A stretch of DNA of 64,000 bases from Armatimonadota bacterium (GCA_016125185.1 WGMG01000006.1:1364001-1428000); one strand, 5' to 3'; positions 8,678 to 17,777 are shown, numbered from the stretch's first letter. The notes: generated from the letters alone by a model not told the origin. Translations and numbers: made by a program.

Positions 8678-9883
8678 TTACTTGATGTTGTTCACGATGC
8701 TAAAGATCGGGACCATAATCGAGATGGCAATAAATCCGACAACACACCCGAGGAAGATGATCAGCAGAGGCTCGATCAGCGAGGTCAGGCCCTTGACGGT
8801 CTGCTCCACTTCCTGATCGTAAAACTCGCCAACTTTGACCAACATCTCGGGGAGTCGTCCAGACTCCTCACCGACGTCGATCATCGTCGTCACCATGGTC
8901 GGAAACAGGCCCGACGCGGTCAGCGGCACGGAAAGCTTGTTACCTTCCTTCAGGCTGGCGCGGGTCGTGTCGATGGCTTGCGCCAACACCAAGTTCCCGA
9001 GTGTCTCACCGACAATTTCCAAGCTTCGCATCATCGGAACGCCCGAGTTGATCAGCGTGCCAAAGGTTCGCGAGAACCGAGCAACACTCATCTTGAGCGC
9101 CAGGTCGCCAATGACCGGAATGCGTAGCTTGAGAAAATCCCATCGATAGCGGCCTTGAGGCGTCTTCACCCATTGCTTGAGGCCGATAAAGGCGCCTACA
9201 AACATGAGGATGACGGCCCACCAGTAGGCCTGCATAAAGTCGCCGATCGCAAAGAGAAACTTCGTGACGGTCGGCATTGGTGCGTTCATGCCTGCGAAGA
9301 TGTCCTTAAACTTCGGAAGCACGAACGTAAAGAGGGCGAAAAGCATGATCTGGGAGAAGACCAAGACGAGGACCGGATAGGTCATCGCGCTCTTGATCTT
9401 GCCGCGAACTTCGGCCTCGTACTCAAGGAACTGGGCCAGTCGGTCCAGAATGAGGTCCAAGATACCGCCGAGTTCGGCCGCCTTGATCATGTTCACATAA
9501 AGTCGAGAAAAGACGTCTGGGTGCTTGGCCATCGCCTCGTTCAGCGTCATACCGCCCTTCACGTCGACGGTGATGATTTCGAGGGTTGACTTCAGAGCCG
9601 GGTCCTTGCACTGGCCCTGCAGAATGTCCAGACATCGGAGAATCGGAATACCGGCGTCGATCATCGTAGCGAACTGTCGCGAGAACACGACGAGTGCCTT
9701 CGGCTTGATCTTCTTTTTGCCACGGGCTCCGGCCTTAGCCGCCTTGATCGGCTTGACCTCGGCGACGTGAAACTCTTGCTCACGCAGCTTGGCGGCTACG
9801 CTCTGCTCGGATTCACCTTCCATGGTCGACTGAACGACCCTTCCCGAGGCGGTGTCGATTGCTTTATATGCGTACAAAGGCAT
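8678..9883 (-). CDS. pilC: Type II secretion/type IV pilus inner-membrane protein (PilC/GspF)
   Basis: 401 residues beginning MPLYAYKAIDTASGR, the classic GspF/PilC N-terminus, with two T2SSF domains (about 70-195 and 275-395) each ending in membrane segments, three in all. PilC is the platform protein that passes the force of the PilB/PilT ATPases to the growing pilin fibre. No other pilus genes are in the window, so the rest must be elsewhere. GGAG lies upstream of the ATG, with a TATAGGAT-like -10 further out. Confidence 0.95.
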   Translation of the reverse strand: MPLYAYKAIDTASGRVVQSTMEGESEQSVAAKLREQEFHVAEVKPIKAAKAGARGKKKIKPKALVVFSRQFATMIDAGIPILRCLDILQGQCKDPALKSTLEIITVDVKGGMTLNEAMAKHPDVFSRLYVNMIKAAELGGILDLILDRLAQFLEYEAEVRGKIKSAMTYPVLVLVFSQIMLFALFTFVLPKFKDIFAGMNAPMPTVTKFLFAIGDFMQAYWWAVILMFVGAFIGLKQWVKTPQGRYRWDFLKLRIPVIGDLALKMSVARFSRTFGTLINSGVPMMRSLEIVGETLGNLVLAQAIDTTRASLKEGNKLSVPLTASGLFPTMVTTMIDVGEESGRLPEMLVKVGEFYDQEVEQTVKGLTSLIEPLLIIFLGCVVGFIAISIMVPIFSIVNNIK

Positions 9884-10088
9884 TAGTAAGACTCCATCGA
9901 CGCTCCGATACCGGGATTGTCGAATCCTATAGTTCAGTTATCGGAAGAATTGCTGGCAGGACACCAGAAAAATCGCTAGGTTTTTTAGCGTCCATAAGGC
10001 CCAAAATGCATCGCTTTAGGTTCTAGACCGGAAAACCTGAAGTATCGTGAAAGGTTGATAGCAGGTGCATCGCCGCGACCTATGGTTG

Positions 10089-10094
10089 TATAGT
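10089..10094 (+). promoter_or_regulatory. TATAGT box, probable leaderless promoter
   Basis: TATAGT ends seven bases before the ATG at 10102 and no Shine-Dalgarno-like sequence lies between. Confidence 0.5.
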
Positions 10095-10101
10095 CATAGG
10101 T

Positions 10102-11769
10102 ATGCGTTATTTTGCTGTTCTTGTGGGGCTCGTCCCTGCCCTAAGCGTTGCGCAAGCCTCACCCGAGGTTCAGGCCTGGGCAAAGGAGCATTTTGGCCTC
10201 CAAATCGAGTTCCCGACGACATCGTCGACCCAAAACTATCAGCGGGTCGCACAGACCGATGGCACTTATGTGTACAAGCCGAACGGTCCCACTTATCTCT
10301 ACAACGATCCTGCCTGCCAACCATGGCAGGGTGCCTATTCGGTTGTCGATCTCATGCCGACCGGCACGTGGATTCGCGCATCAGTGAACCTGTGGGAGCA
10401 TTTCCGGAACCACAATCCCGGCCCTCCCGACGACTATGATCGTTATCAAATTGCGATCACTGGGCGAGTGCTTTTCCCGAATATGCCCAACAACACGGAT
10501 GGACATAACATCCTTTGGGTCATGGTTCCCGGCATCCCGCCCCGGTACTCCACCAATGATGGATGGTTCGATTACCCGGAGACCCGCGACTGGTATAAGC
10601 CGATCCCCGAAAACCGACCCTATCTCCATGCTCAAGTCCAAGCGTTTGTGACGGGCGTTAACAATTTCGCCGTTGACCTCGCCAAGCCGATGTTTCCAGG
10701 CAAGATTACGGAAAACATCGTCGGCCGTATGGGCTTCCAGCTTGGCAACGAGATCGGCGCCGCCCACCCTGGCGGCTCGGTCTATGGCCCTCCTGGCGAC
10801 TGGACCGGCATGGGGCAGGTCATGGAAGATACGACCAACGGCATTAGCTGGAGGCCCGACGATAACTACACGAGCAGTCTGGCCGGAGGAGCCAGTTGGA
10901 CGAATCCCATCAATCTGCCCGCGTTCTCGTTCCTGACCGAGTCTCGAGGACAGGCGTTCGTCAACCAAACCCTCTACGGACAGGTGAAGTCGATTCAATG
11001 GCCTGGCGCTACAGTTCCTGGCCTCCGCGAAATCTATTCGTACTACGATGAGGTCTTCGGCCCAAGCAACAACTTCGGCTGGGCGGCTCAGGCTAGCCGG
11101 CGATCGGTGCACTTCCGGTCGCCCGTCATCCAGTGGATTCGCGCCAACGACGGTGTTCGCGTGTATTGGCCCGATATCAATCCCGACCTCACGCTGAACG
11201 GTCGATGGGAAAATGCTCAGGAATTCGCCAAGCGTTGGGTTGATGAGTTCGCCCTCGTGCTCAAAGGCTATGGCCGCTTGCCGATGCCGAGCCCGGCCCC
11301 GACCGTGGATATGACCGAGTGCTACCTCACCTACGGCGAGTTGAACTCGAAGATCCTGAGCCCCGACAACTATCAGTTCACCGTCAATGGTGTGCCTAAG
11401 TCGACCGACCAAATTCGAGCCGATGCTCTGCAAATGGGTTCGACCAGCGTGGTTTCCGGTCAGTCGATCGTGGCTCCAGTTCCGCCGAGCCGCCGTGAGC
11501 TATTCGCGGCGATCCGCGACGAACTATACACTCGATCCGTCCAGGGCGGCTTGCCGAACCTGGGCCGAATCTTCTGGGTCAACGGCTACACGTCGGACCC
11601 ACGACGAGAGACAGGGTTCGAGTCGGTCGATCCGATCACATCCTACAATCCTTGGGCCGATTTTCGATTGAGCCCGGCCGAGATTACGACGCTGTTCGGC
11701 ACCTACACCGGTGGTCAATCGACCGGTGTTAACCTCGGAAGAGGTGGCGGAAGCCGCGGACGCGGCTAA
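10102..11769 (+). CDS. Large secreted protein of unknown function
   Basis: 555 residues with a signal peptide (MRYFAVLVGLVPALSVAQA). The mature chain is rich in Trp, Tyr, Pro and Gly, as in secreted carbohydrate-active proteins, and holds a GNEIGAAHPGG segment near residue 212 recalling the acid/base Glu of clan-A glycoside hydrolases. That likeness is one short motif only, so the assignment is speculative. The C-terminus ends in a Gly/Arg run (GRGGGSRGRG). A small hairpin and T tract follow its stop. Confidence 0.75.
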   Translation: MRYFAVLVGLVPALSVAQASPEVQAWAKEHFGLQIEFPTTSSTQNYQRVAQTDGTYVYKPNGPTYLYNDPACQPWQGAYSVVDLMPTGTWIRASVNLWEHFRNHNPGPPDDYDRYQIAITGRVLFPNMPNNTDGHNILWVMVPGIPPRYSTNDGWFDYPETRDWYKPIPENRPYLHAQVQAFVTGVNNFAVDLAKPMFPGKITENIVGRMGFQLGNEIGAAHPGGSVYGPPGDWTGMGQVMEDTTNGISWRPDDNYTSSLAGGASWTNPINLPAFSFLTESRGQAFVNQTLYGQVKSIQWPGATVPGLREIYSYYDEVFGPSNNFGWAAQASRRSVHFRSPVIQWIRANDGVRVYWPDINPDLTLNGRWENAQEFAKRWVDEFALVLKGYGRLPMPSPAPTVDMTECYLTYGELNSKILSPDNYQFTVNGVPKSTDQIRADALQMGSTSVVSGQSIVAPVPPSRRELFAAIRDELYTRSVQGGLPNLGRIFWVNGYTSDPRRETGFESVDPITSYNPWADFRLSPAEITTLFGTYTGGQSTGVNLGRGGGSRGRG

Positions 11770-11771
11770 AT

Positions 11772-11803
11772 CTGAGGGTCCTCAGGTTCAATTCCCTTTT
11801 TTC
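11772..11803 (+). terminator. Possible terminator overlapping the msrB 3' end
   Basis: A short CTGAGG/CCTCAG stem is followed about ten bases later by a T-rich run that lies within the last codons of the convergent msrB. Confidence 0.4.
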
Positions 11804-12267
11804 TTATTGGGAACGAACTTGAGGACCTTTCCGTTCATGCAGTAGCGCAGGCCGGTCGGCTTGGGACCATCGTCAAAGACGTGGCCCAGGTGGCCGTCGC
11901 ATCGCGCGCACAGCACCTCGGTTCGCGTCATGCCAAACGAGGTATCAACCTTGAACCAGATGTTCTTCGTGTCGATCGGCTTGTAGAACGACGGCCAGCC
12001 AGTGCCCGAGTCGTACTTGGTCACGGCTTCGAACAACGGTAGGCCGCAACCGACGCAATAGTAAGTCCCGCCGCCCTTTTGGTCGAGGTTAACTCCACAG
12101 AAGGCGGGTTCGGTGCCTTTGGCTCGCAGAATCTCGTATTGCTCCTTCGTCAACCGCTTTTTCCACTCAGCATCAGAGAGCACGACCTTATCGGGTCGCT
12201 TGGGGCTCGTAGTGGCGATTCCGTCGTACTTGACGACCTGCGTGGCGAGGAGAAGCGCGAAGATCAT
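11788..12267 (-). CDS. msrB: Peptide-methionine (R)-S-oxide reductase
   Basis: 159 residues. Two zinc-binding CxxC pairs (CVGC and CARC), the substrate region SGTGWPSF, and the catalytic cysteine in RYCMNG identify MsrB, which reduces R-methionine sulfoxide in oxidised proteins. The N-terminus ([12 protein letters not shown]) is a short hydrophobic stretch, so an exported form is possible. A TAGAAT box ends five bases before the ATG. Gene stands alone, before an amidase on the same strand. Confidence 0.96.
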   Translation of the reverse strand: MIFALLLATQVVKYDGIATTSPKRPDKVVLSDAEWKKRLTKEQYEILRAKGTEPAFCGVNLDQKGGGTYYCVGCGLPLFEAVTKYDSGTGWPSFYKPIDTKNIWFKVDTSFGMTRTEVLCARCDGHLGHVFDDGPKPTGLRYCMNGKVLKFVPNKKKGN

Positions 12268-12272
12268 AACCT

Positions 12273-12278
12273 ATTCTA
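12273..12278 (-). promoter_or_regulatory. TAGAAT box, probable leaderless msrB promoter
   Basis: On the minus strand TAGAAT is separated from the msrB ATG by only five bases. Confidence 0.5.
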
Positions 12279-12301
12279 TGCGCGAGAAGCCGGATTCGTT
12301 C

Positions 12302-12901
12302 CTATTTCTCGTCTTTGGGCTTTCCGTAGTACATGGGAAGACCGATATCCTTGAGCTTGTCCCAAGGGAAATTCTTCGGGTCGTTCTTACGCCCGTACGG
12401 CTTGGCGATGAATTCATGGCTGGTCAGTTGCTTGATCGGGAATCGCCGCATCATGACCTTGATGATCGCGTGAAGCGCGTCGATCTGAGCCTGCGGATAC
12501 GGGTCCTTCCCATCGTTCAAGTTCACCAACTCGATGCCGATTGAAAAGTGGTTGACGTTGTCCCGGCCATAGAAATCCTTGCTCACGCCCGCATGCCAAG
12601 CTCGGTCGAAGGTACTGACGTTCTGCACGATCGAGCCATCTTTGCCGATCGTGAAGTGCGAACTCACTTGGCTCGATTCGCGCTGAAAGGCCTCGGTTGT
12701 TTTTTCGAGGGTGGGGATGACGGTCGAGTGAATGACAATGGTGTCGACGTCGTACCCAGCCGGTCGCTTTCCGTAGTTGGGAGACTGAATCCATACGAGC
12801 TTCATGTAGCCCGGGTCCTTCCACGGATTCGGCATGGGCGACTTACCGTCGCCTTGTTGAAGAGCAAGCAGAATACTGGCGTTGAGAATCGTTCCAATCA
12901 T
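12302..12901 (-). CDS. N-acetylmuramoyl-L-alanine amidase (Amidase_2)
   Basis: 199 residues. The zinc amidase signature is visible: VIHST (first His ligand), HFTIGKDGSIVQ, WHAG, IGIELVN and a distal SHEF followed by a KNDPKNFPWD segment. The family cleaves the lactyl-amide bond between MurNAc and the stem peptide, for recycling or wall remodelling. The N-terminal hydrophobic stretch (about 1-13) suggests export. AAGGAAAG lies upstream of the ATG. Its stop is 34 bases beyond the msrB start. Confidence 0.92.
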   Translation of the reverse strand: MIGTILNASILLALQQGDGKSPMPNPWKDPGYMKLVWIQSPNYGKRPAGYDVDTIVIHSTVIPTLEKTTEAFQRESSQVSSHFTIGKDGSIVQNVSTFDRAWHAGVSKDFYGRDNVNHFSIGIELVNLNDGKDPYPQAQIDALHAIIKVMMRRFPIKQLTSHEFIAKPYGRKNDPKNFPWDKLKDIGLPMYYGKPKDEK

Positions 12902-13082
12902 GAACTTTGACTTTCCTTACTTTCTGGCGGCCAATCGCTCGTTCATAGACTGAAGACAACGACCACCGAGGCAACGAGGATGATCGTCGCCGGATAAAGC
13001 TGGTGATCGGCAAAAGTGGGTTTGGCGAACTTCCCGATTCCCACCCAGGTTACCACCAATGTCGGAATTAGACCAGTCCTGG

Positions 13083-13448
13083 CTACTGAGTGTCTTCTCG
13101 CTCGAGCTTGGCTTTCATTCCCGTCATGTGGCCCGAACCCAAAAGCAGGATGAGCACCAATGAAAGACCGGCCATCAGTCCATTCGGATAGAAGACGCCC
13201 GAGAAGGCACGCGGAGCAAACATGCCAAGCGACAAGACCCCGAGGACGAGGGACATAATTCGACCCACCCGCGGATTTGACTTCCAAAGGAAGAAGGAGC
13301 CGATCATGAGGGCACCAAGCATCGTTCCGCCAACGAGCGACATGATGTGGGGCTTATGCCCGGCGGTTGGGGCAAAGTAAGCCATGCCTCCTAGGGCAAT
13401 GCTGATCATGCCGAACAGAACTACGGCGGCGTTGATGACTTTGGTCAT
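13083..13448 (-). CDS. Small integral membrane protein (TMEM14-like)
   Basis: 121 residues with about four transmembrane helices and Gly-rich GxxxG-type packing (FGMISIALGGMAYF, GGTMLGALMIG), similar in layout to TMEM14/UPF0136 proteins. The start at 13448 is preceded at seven bases by TACAAC. The C-terminal tail is charged. Function unknown. Downstream, 12943-13080 holds an additional hydrophobic open stretch described in the findings. Confidence 0.7.
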   Translation of the reverse strand: MTKVINAAVVLFGMISIALGGMAYFAPTAGHKPHIMSLVGGTMLGALMIGSFFLWKSNPRVGRIMSLVLGVLSLGMFAPRAFSGVFYPNGLMAGLSLVLILLLGSGHMTGMKAKLEREDTQ

Positions 13449-13471
13449 ACCTTAGGTTGTACCCGCTGAAG

Positions 13472-14098
13472 TCATCGGCGACGCATTGCGAAGACGAGAA
13501 CTCCCACCCACGCGGCACCAGCTTCCTTCATCGCCTTGGCGCATTCGTGCGCCGTCGCACCGGTGGTAAAAACGTCATCGACCAGCAGTACCCGCTTCCC
13601 AACCAGCGAGGTCGAGCATCGGAAGGCACCGATGAGATTCTTTGCTCGCTGTTCGGGCTTTAGCTCTACCTGCGGCTTAGTCGCCCGGATTCGCACTAAA
13701 TGTTCGGTTACCAAATCGCTTGGTAACTTTTCGCAGAGCAGACGTGCCTGGTTGAAACCTCGAAACGCTAGCCGACGTCGGTGGATCGGAACGGGAACGA
13801 TGAAGTCAGGTTCGGGGTCCCATTGGTCGAAGACCTCGGAGACGGCGCCTGCCATCAAGTCGACCAACGCAGTCTCCCGTCGATACTTCAGAGCCTTCAC
13901 CAGTTCGGACGCCGACCCTTCGTACGGGTAATGAGCCCTTAGCTCGTCCACCATGGCGACCGGATCGACATACCGGAGTCGTTCGGGTATCAAAGATTGC
14001 GCGCACCGTCGGCACGGAATCTCTTCCGAAAGCATCCGGCACACCGGACACTTCGTCGGATAAACCCAGCCTAGGATCCGCTCAAAGAAGCTGTTCAA
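13472..14098 (-). CDS. comF: ComF family phosphoribosyltransferase-like protein
   Basis: 208 residues. An N-terminal double zinc ribbon (CPVC and CRRC) is followed by a phosphoribosyltransferase fold with the PRPP-loop signature VLLVDDVFTTGAT. ComF proteins act in DNA uptake and related DNA processing during natural transformation. The start overlaps the 3' end of the DUF1854 gene by 17 bases, so the two are probably co-transcribed. Together with the pilC gene this hints at competence, but no other com genes are here. Confidence 0.92.
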   Translation of the reverse strand: MNSFFERILGWVYPTKCPVCRMLSEEIPCRRCAQSLIPERLRYVDPVAMVDELRAHYPYEGSASELVKALKYRRETALVDLMAGAVSEVFDQWDPEPDFIVPVPIHRRRLAFRGFNQARLLCEKLPSDLVTEHLVRIRATKPQVELKPEQRAKNLIGAFRCSTSLVGKRVLLVDDVFTTGATAHECAKAMKEAGAAWVGVLVFAMRRR

Positions 14099-14573
14099 TC
14101 AGCATCTGGCTTCGATCGTCCAACTCGTCCAAGTTCAGAATCTCGTATCGACCGCCGTCCACGCTCGTGATCTGCCATCGTCCCGACGTGAGTTCGTGGG
14201 CATTGTCGCGCCAGTTGCGCACATAAAAATCGGAGTGCCCGCGCGTCGTCTCTACGTCGAACTTCCACATGCTCGCATCGTTCTTCAGCGAATTGATTTT
14301 GGTGATCGCCGGCGTAAAGTAACGTCGGTCGAGCTCGTCGTCGGCCAGCTTTCGCGAGGCTTCGTCCAACTCATCCAGGTCCTCGATCACGCCGATTTCC
14401 TTCTGCTCCATATCGCGAACGGAGATCATCTTCTTCGGCTCGCTCAGCGGGAAAGCCCGCACGAGATGAACGTTAGCCACATCCTTGCCCTCGACTGTGC
14501 AATCCAAAAACAGAGAGTCCGGGCGACGGCGAATCTGGATATCTCCACCCCGGAGGTAATTCAAGTTGGACAT
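14082..14573 (-). CDS. DUF1854 domain protein
   Basis: 163 residues from the ATG at 14573, which lies six bases after a CATACT box; an in-frame GTG at 14597 is less well supported. It contains LVRAFPLSEP, a sequence of the kind found in DUF1854 proteins, then a charged helix (IEDLDELDEASRK) and the WRDNAHELTSGRWQI region. Some DUF1854 proteins sit beside cyanophycin metabolism genes, which are absent here, so no function is proposed. Confidence 0.8.
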   Translation of the reverse strand: MSNLNYLRGGDIQIRRRPDSLFLDCTVEGKDVANVHLVRAFPLSEPKKMISVRDMEQKEIGVIEDLDELDEASRKLADDELDRRYFTPAITKINSLKNDASMWKFDVETTRGHSDFYVRNWRDNAHELTSGRWQITSVDGGRYEILNLDELDDRSQMLIEQLL

Positions 14574-14579
14574 CACTCT

Positions 14580-14585
14580 AGTATG
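14580..14585 (-). promoter_or_regulatory. CATACT box, probable leaderless promoter
   Basis: CATACT on the minus strand is followed after six bases by the ATG at 14573; the same box and spacing precede the MFS gene at 27121. Confidence 0.45.
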
Positions 14586-14619
14586 ACGGATGTCCACCTA
14601 TCCAAGCCTCAAAAACGAC

Positions 14620-14649
14620 AAAAGGGCCGCTCACCTTTGAGCGCCCCTT
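14620..14649 (-). terminator. Terminator of the LuxR-type regulator
   Basis: On the minus strand, GGGCGCTC and GAGCGGCCC pair around a short loop (one bulge) and run into TTTT just beyond the regulator stop at 14673. Confidence 0.65.
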
Positions 14650-14672
14650 CATCAGTATGTTGTTGGTCGGTC

Positions 14673-14948
14673 TTAGCCTTCGCCGCGAACGTGGCCGAAA
14701 GACGGCTCGAACGGAATCAGACCCAGGCGAGTAGCCGCGCGGAATGCTTGGACTCGATTGCTAACCTGCAGCTTGTCATAAATGTTGGCAAGATGAAAGT
14801 CGACGGTTCGCTTCGAGACATAAAGAACATCCGCCGCTTCCTTGCTGCTGTGCCCTTGGGCGATAAGACTAAGAACTTCAATTTCTCGTTTTGTTAATCG
14901 TACAGACCGCTGTGACGCGTCTGCTCTTGTTGCTGTTGTTAATGGCAT
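14673..14948 (-). CDS. HTH-only LuxR-family regulator
   Basis: 91 residues from the ATG at 14948, preceded by GGTGGG. Nearly the whole protein is one LuxR/GerE helix-turn-helix (LTKREIEVLSLIAQGHSSKE then VSKRTVDFHLANIYDKL). There is no receiver or ligand domain, so it may act as a constitutive DNA-binding protein or depend on a partner. A longer open frame exists to 15032, but its extra residues look non-coding. Its own terminator follows. Confidence 0.85.
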   Translation of the reverse strand: MPLTTATRADASQRSVRLTKREIEVLSLIAQGHSSKEAADVLYVSKRTVDFHLANIYDKLQVSNRVQAFRAATRLGLIPFEPSFGHVRGEG

Positions 14949-15166
14949 AACCCACCCCTCACTATCGTTTCCACCGCCTGTACGAATTTGATTCCATCTT
15001 GCGACCCAGGATTGAGATCGAAAACCTGACAATTTTTCTCAGCTAGTACTTGAACGGGTTCAAATGGAGCCGAAATAGGTTCATTTTTTCTTTTGACGTG
15101 TGAGCTACACTCAAGTTCAAATACTAGGTCCTTTAGCCAAAATCTTCATGGTTCATACTTAAGAAG

Positions 15167-15919
15167 ATGGCATCAAATGACTGGAATGCGGATCGTTACG
15201 TCAAGAATGCGGCGTTTGTCTCGGAATACGGATCGGCGGTCGCCGAGCTACTGGGGAATATCTACGGAAAGCGAGTTCTCGACCTAGGCTGCGGCGATGG
15301 ACGCCTAACGTCCGAACTAGTCAATAAGGGCGCAAGCGTCATCGGCATCGATGCCTCCGACAGCATGATCGAATCGGCTCGCGAAAAAGGGCTCGAAGCC
15401 TACGTGCTGGACGCCCTGCAGATGGACTATGAAGCAGAGTTCGACTCCGTCTTCACCAACGCGACTCTTCACTGGATTCCCGACCACCCAAGTCTGACCG
15501 CCAAGGTCTTTCGGGCCCTGAAGCCAGGCGGAGAGTTTGTCGGTGAGTTCGGCGGCCACGGCAACGTCGCCGCCATCAGCACGGCGGTACGGGCTACGTT
15601 GACAAAGCACGGCTATTCCTGGGTCGGAAAAAAGCCGGTCACATATTCTTCCGTGAAGAAATTCGAAGAGGTTCTTCGGGGTGCCGGTTTCGACGTCCCT
15701 TATATTCAACTCATTCCCCGTCCCACGCCGCTGCCAACGGGCGTGCGGGGTTGGTTGGAGACGTTTGGCAAGCCATTCATGGAGGACGCCGACAGCGAGA
15801 CCCAAGCCAAGATGATCGATGATATCGAAGAACTGCTCGCCCCGGCTCTAAGGGATGAGTACGGAAATTGGACGGCGGACTACATCCGCCTTCGGTTTAG
15901 AGCAACGAAGGGCGCCTAA
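15167..15919 (+). CDS. Class I SAM-dependent methyltransferase
   Basis: 250 residues. Motif I (VLDLGCGDGRLT), the acidic loop (VIGIDASDSMI), and FDSVFTNATLHWI with LKPGGEFVGEF are standard for the methyltransferase_11/25 group. The C-terminal part resembles trans-aconitate methyltransferase, but this sequence does not fix the substrate. AAGAAG lies directly upstream of the ATG. The stop codon sits in the loop of a perfect hairpin at 15907-15928. Confidence 0.88.
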   Translation: MASNDWNADRYVKNAAFVSEYGSAVAELLGNIYGKRVLDLGCGDGRLTSELVNKGASVIGIDASDSMIESAREKGLEAYVLDALQMDYEAEFDSVFTNATLHWIPDHPSLTAKVFRALKPGGEFVGEFGGHGNVAAISTAVRATLTKHGYSWVGKKPVTYSSVKKFEEVLRGAGFDVPYIQLIPRPTPLPTGVRGWLETFGKPFMEDADSETQAKMIDDIEELLAPALRDEYGNWTADYIRLRFRATKGA

Positions 15920-15928
15920 GCGCCCTTC
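15907..15928. terminator. Bidirectional hairpin between convergent genes
   Basis: A perfect nine-base stem (GAAGGGCGC and GCGCCCTTC) with a four-base CTAA loop that contains the methyltransferase stop codon. It lies just before the end of the convergent RRM gene; the T tract is weak. Confidence 0.6.
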
Positions 15929-15938
15929 TCAAGGTTTC

Positions 15939-16355
15939 TTACCAGTCTCGGCCGCCGCCGCCGCGTCGGCTGTCGCGACCGCCGCCTCGACCACCGCCAC
16001 CGCCGCCACCGCTTCGGAAGCCGCCACCGCCGCCTCCGCCGCCGCTACGGAAGCCACCGCCACCGCCGCCACCGCCGCCACTTCGGAAGCCGCCACCGCC
16101 GCCTCCACCGCCGAATCGCGGTCGATCTTCCTTCGGACGAGCTTCGTTCACTCGGATCGTTCGACCATCGAGCTGAGCTCCATCCATCTTAGCAATCGCG
16201 GCTTCCAGCTGTTCCTCCGGAACCTCGACGAACCCGAATCCCCGATTCGGAATGATTTTGGCGTTCTGCGGCTGAAATTCGCCGAACGCGACGAGGAGAC
16301 CTTCCTCGTCAGTGCTGTAGGACAGGTTTCCTACAAATAGATTCTTAAGTGCCAT
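15939..16355 (-). CDS. Glycine-rich RRM RNA-binding protein
   Basis: 138 residues from the ATG at 16355. An RNA-recognition motif occupies about 1-75 with RNP2 (LFVGNLSYST) and RNP1 (NRGFGFVEV). It is followed by a low-complexity tail of repeated GGGGFRSGGGG blocks ending in RGGGRDSRRGGG. Similar RRM-glycine proteins in cyanobacteria and plants respond to cold and act as RNA chaperones. GAGGGGAA lies in the leader but rather far from the ATG. Longer in-frame starts add non-RRM residues. Confidence 0.92.
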   Translation of the reverse strand: MALKNLFVGNLSYSTDEEGLLVAFGEFQPQNAKIIPNRGFGFVEVPEEQLEAAIAKMDGAQLDGRTIRVNEARPKEDRPRFGGGGGGGGFRSGGGGGGGGGFRSGGGGGGGGFRSGGGGGGGRGGGRDSRRGGGGRDW

Positions 16356-16538
16356 TTGCGTAGTTCTTAGTTCCCCTCTGTTCTTCTGACCTGGAAACAA
16401 CTCGCAAATCGTCTGACTTTCTGAAACTAGACGGACGTTGAATGTCCGCCACAGCTATTATGGTCTATTTATCCACTAATGTAGCCAAGGAAATTGTCAG
16501 AGTTTCGTCAGGCTCTCACAACCGTCAGAAAGGATAGA

Positions 16539-17777
16539 ATGATGAGCATGCTCAGCCTGCTTGCCTACGGAGCCATCCAATCCCTCGGCGATCCCCTCGA
16601 CGACCCCAAGCTGAAGGGCGCCATGGTGTGTGCGATTGTGACCGATTTGGACGGCAAAGTCCTATTTGAGCGCAATGCCGAACAGCGGGTGATGCCGGCA
16701 AGCAATGAAAAACTCTTCACCTGCGCATTTGCCCTTGCCCAGCGCGGACCCGACTACCAGTCGGCCACCAAGTTCTGGGTCAACAAGTCTCAAATCAAGG
16801 TCGTAGCCGACGGCGATCCCACCCTTGCCTCGTCCAAACTGCTCGACATCCACAACAACTATCACATTGGCCCTGGGCACCGCGTTTTCATCAAGGAAGC
16901 CTACAAATGCGATCGTCCCGATACTTGGCAGATCGGCGACGCCCCCAACCGCTACGCCCCAGCGATCCACGCGTTTAGCGTCGACCGGGCCGGGTTTGAG
17001 CTCCACGCCGGGCCCAAAGGGCTCTCGTACTACCCCCATACGCCAGTCATCGAGACCGTCAAAGTCGTTCCCAATTCTCAGTCCATCCGCATCGACTATC
17101 AGCCGCTCGCCTCAAAACTGCTTGTGACGGGCAAGATGCCAGACAAGGATGAAAAGATCGACACGCTTTCCGATCCCGATCCGACCCAAACCGCCCTTTC
17201 ATGCCTGATGGGCGTCAAGAATCCGATCCTCCAAGACTTGGACGACGAGCCGAAGGACGAACCGACGGAGAAGATCATGAGCCCGCCCATTTCGGAACTG
17301 CTGGGGAGCTGCCTCAAGCCGAGCGACAACTGCCTGGCCGAGCACCTTCTCTTTATTGGCTCGAAGGCTGATTCCTACTCCAACGCTCGAAAGGCAATTA
17401 CCGAATGGCTGACGACCACGGTGGGTCTCGACGGCGACTCGTTCCGATGCGAGGACGGAAGCGGTCTAAGTCGAAAGAACCAGACCACGGTGCACAACAT
17501 CGCAAAGCTCTTGCAGTGGACGACTCAGCAGAAAACGTCGGACTTGTGGCAAGGCTCGCTGGCCCGCGCTGGGGTGGGCACGCTCGCAAAGCGCCTTCAA
17601 AACGTCGATTTTGTTGGGAAAACCGGCAGTCTTGACATGGTCGCAGCCCTCAGTGGTTTCGTAAAGTGTAAGAACGGTGACACCAAAATCGTCTCCGTCA
17701 TCCTAAATCATTTCGGATGCACGGAATCAGACGCAAGGGCGATCATCGACCGGTTTATAGAAAATGTCAGTCAGTGA
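16539..17777 (+). CDS. dacB: D-alanyl-D-alanine carboxypeptidase (S13, PBP4-type)
   Basis: 412 residues from tandem ATGs at 16539, with AAAGGAT upstream. The three penicillin-binding motifs are present in order: SNEK (SxxK, about residue 55), SDN (about 261) and KTG (about 361). An inserted domain between the first two motifs is typical of peptidase family S13. The hydrophobic N-terminus (MLSLLAYGAIQSLG) is a probable signal. The enzyme trims peptidoglycan peptides. It overlaps the next gene by 14 bases. Confidence 0.93.
   Translation: MMSMLSLLAYGAIQSLGDPLDDPKLKGAMVCAIVTDLDGKVLFERNAEQRVMPASNEKLFTCAFALAQRGPDYQSATKFWVNKSQIKVVADGDPTLASSKLLDIHNNYHIGPGHRVFIKEAYKCDRPDTWQIGDAPNRYAPAIHAFSVDRAGFELHAGPKGLSYYPHTPVIETVKVVPNSQSIRIDYQPLASKLLVTGKMPDKDEKIDTLSDPDPTQTALSCLMGVKNPILQDLDDEPKDEPTEKIMSPPISELLGSCLKPSDNCLAEHLLFIGSKADSYSNARKAITEWLTTTVGLDGDSFRCEDGSGLSRKNQTTVHNIAKLLQWTTQQKTSDLWQGSLARAGVGTLAKRLQNVDFVGKTGSLDMVAALSGFVKCKNGDTKIVSVILNHFGCTESDARAIIDRFIENVSQ

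Noticed and set aside
11145-11340. Glycoside-hydrolase assignment for the 10102 gene
   Set aside because: Only one short motif resembles clan-A enzymes and no second catalytic Glu could be placed with confidence.
15855-16340. Alanine/threonine-rich plus-strand frame over the RRM gene
   Set aside because: It is the antisense of the glycine repeats and lacks a ribosome site.
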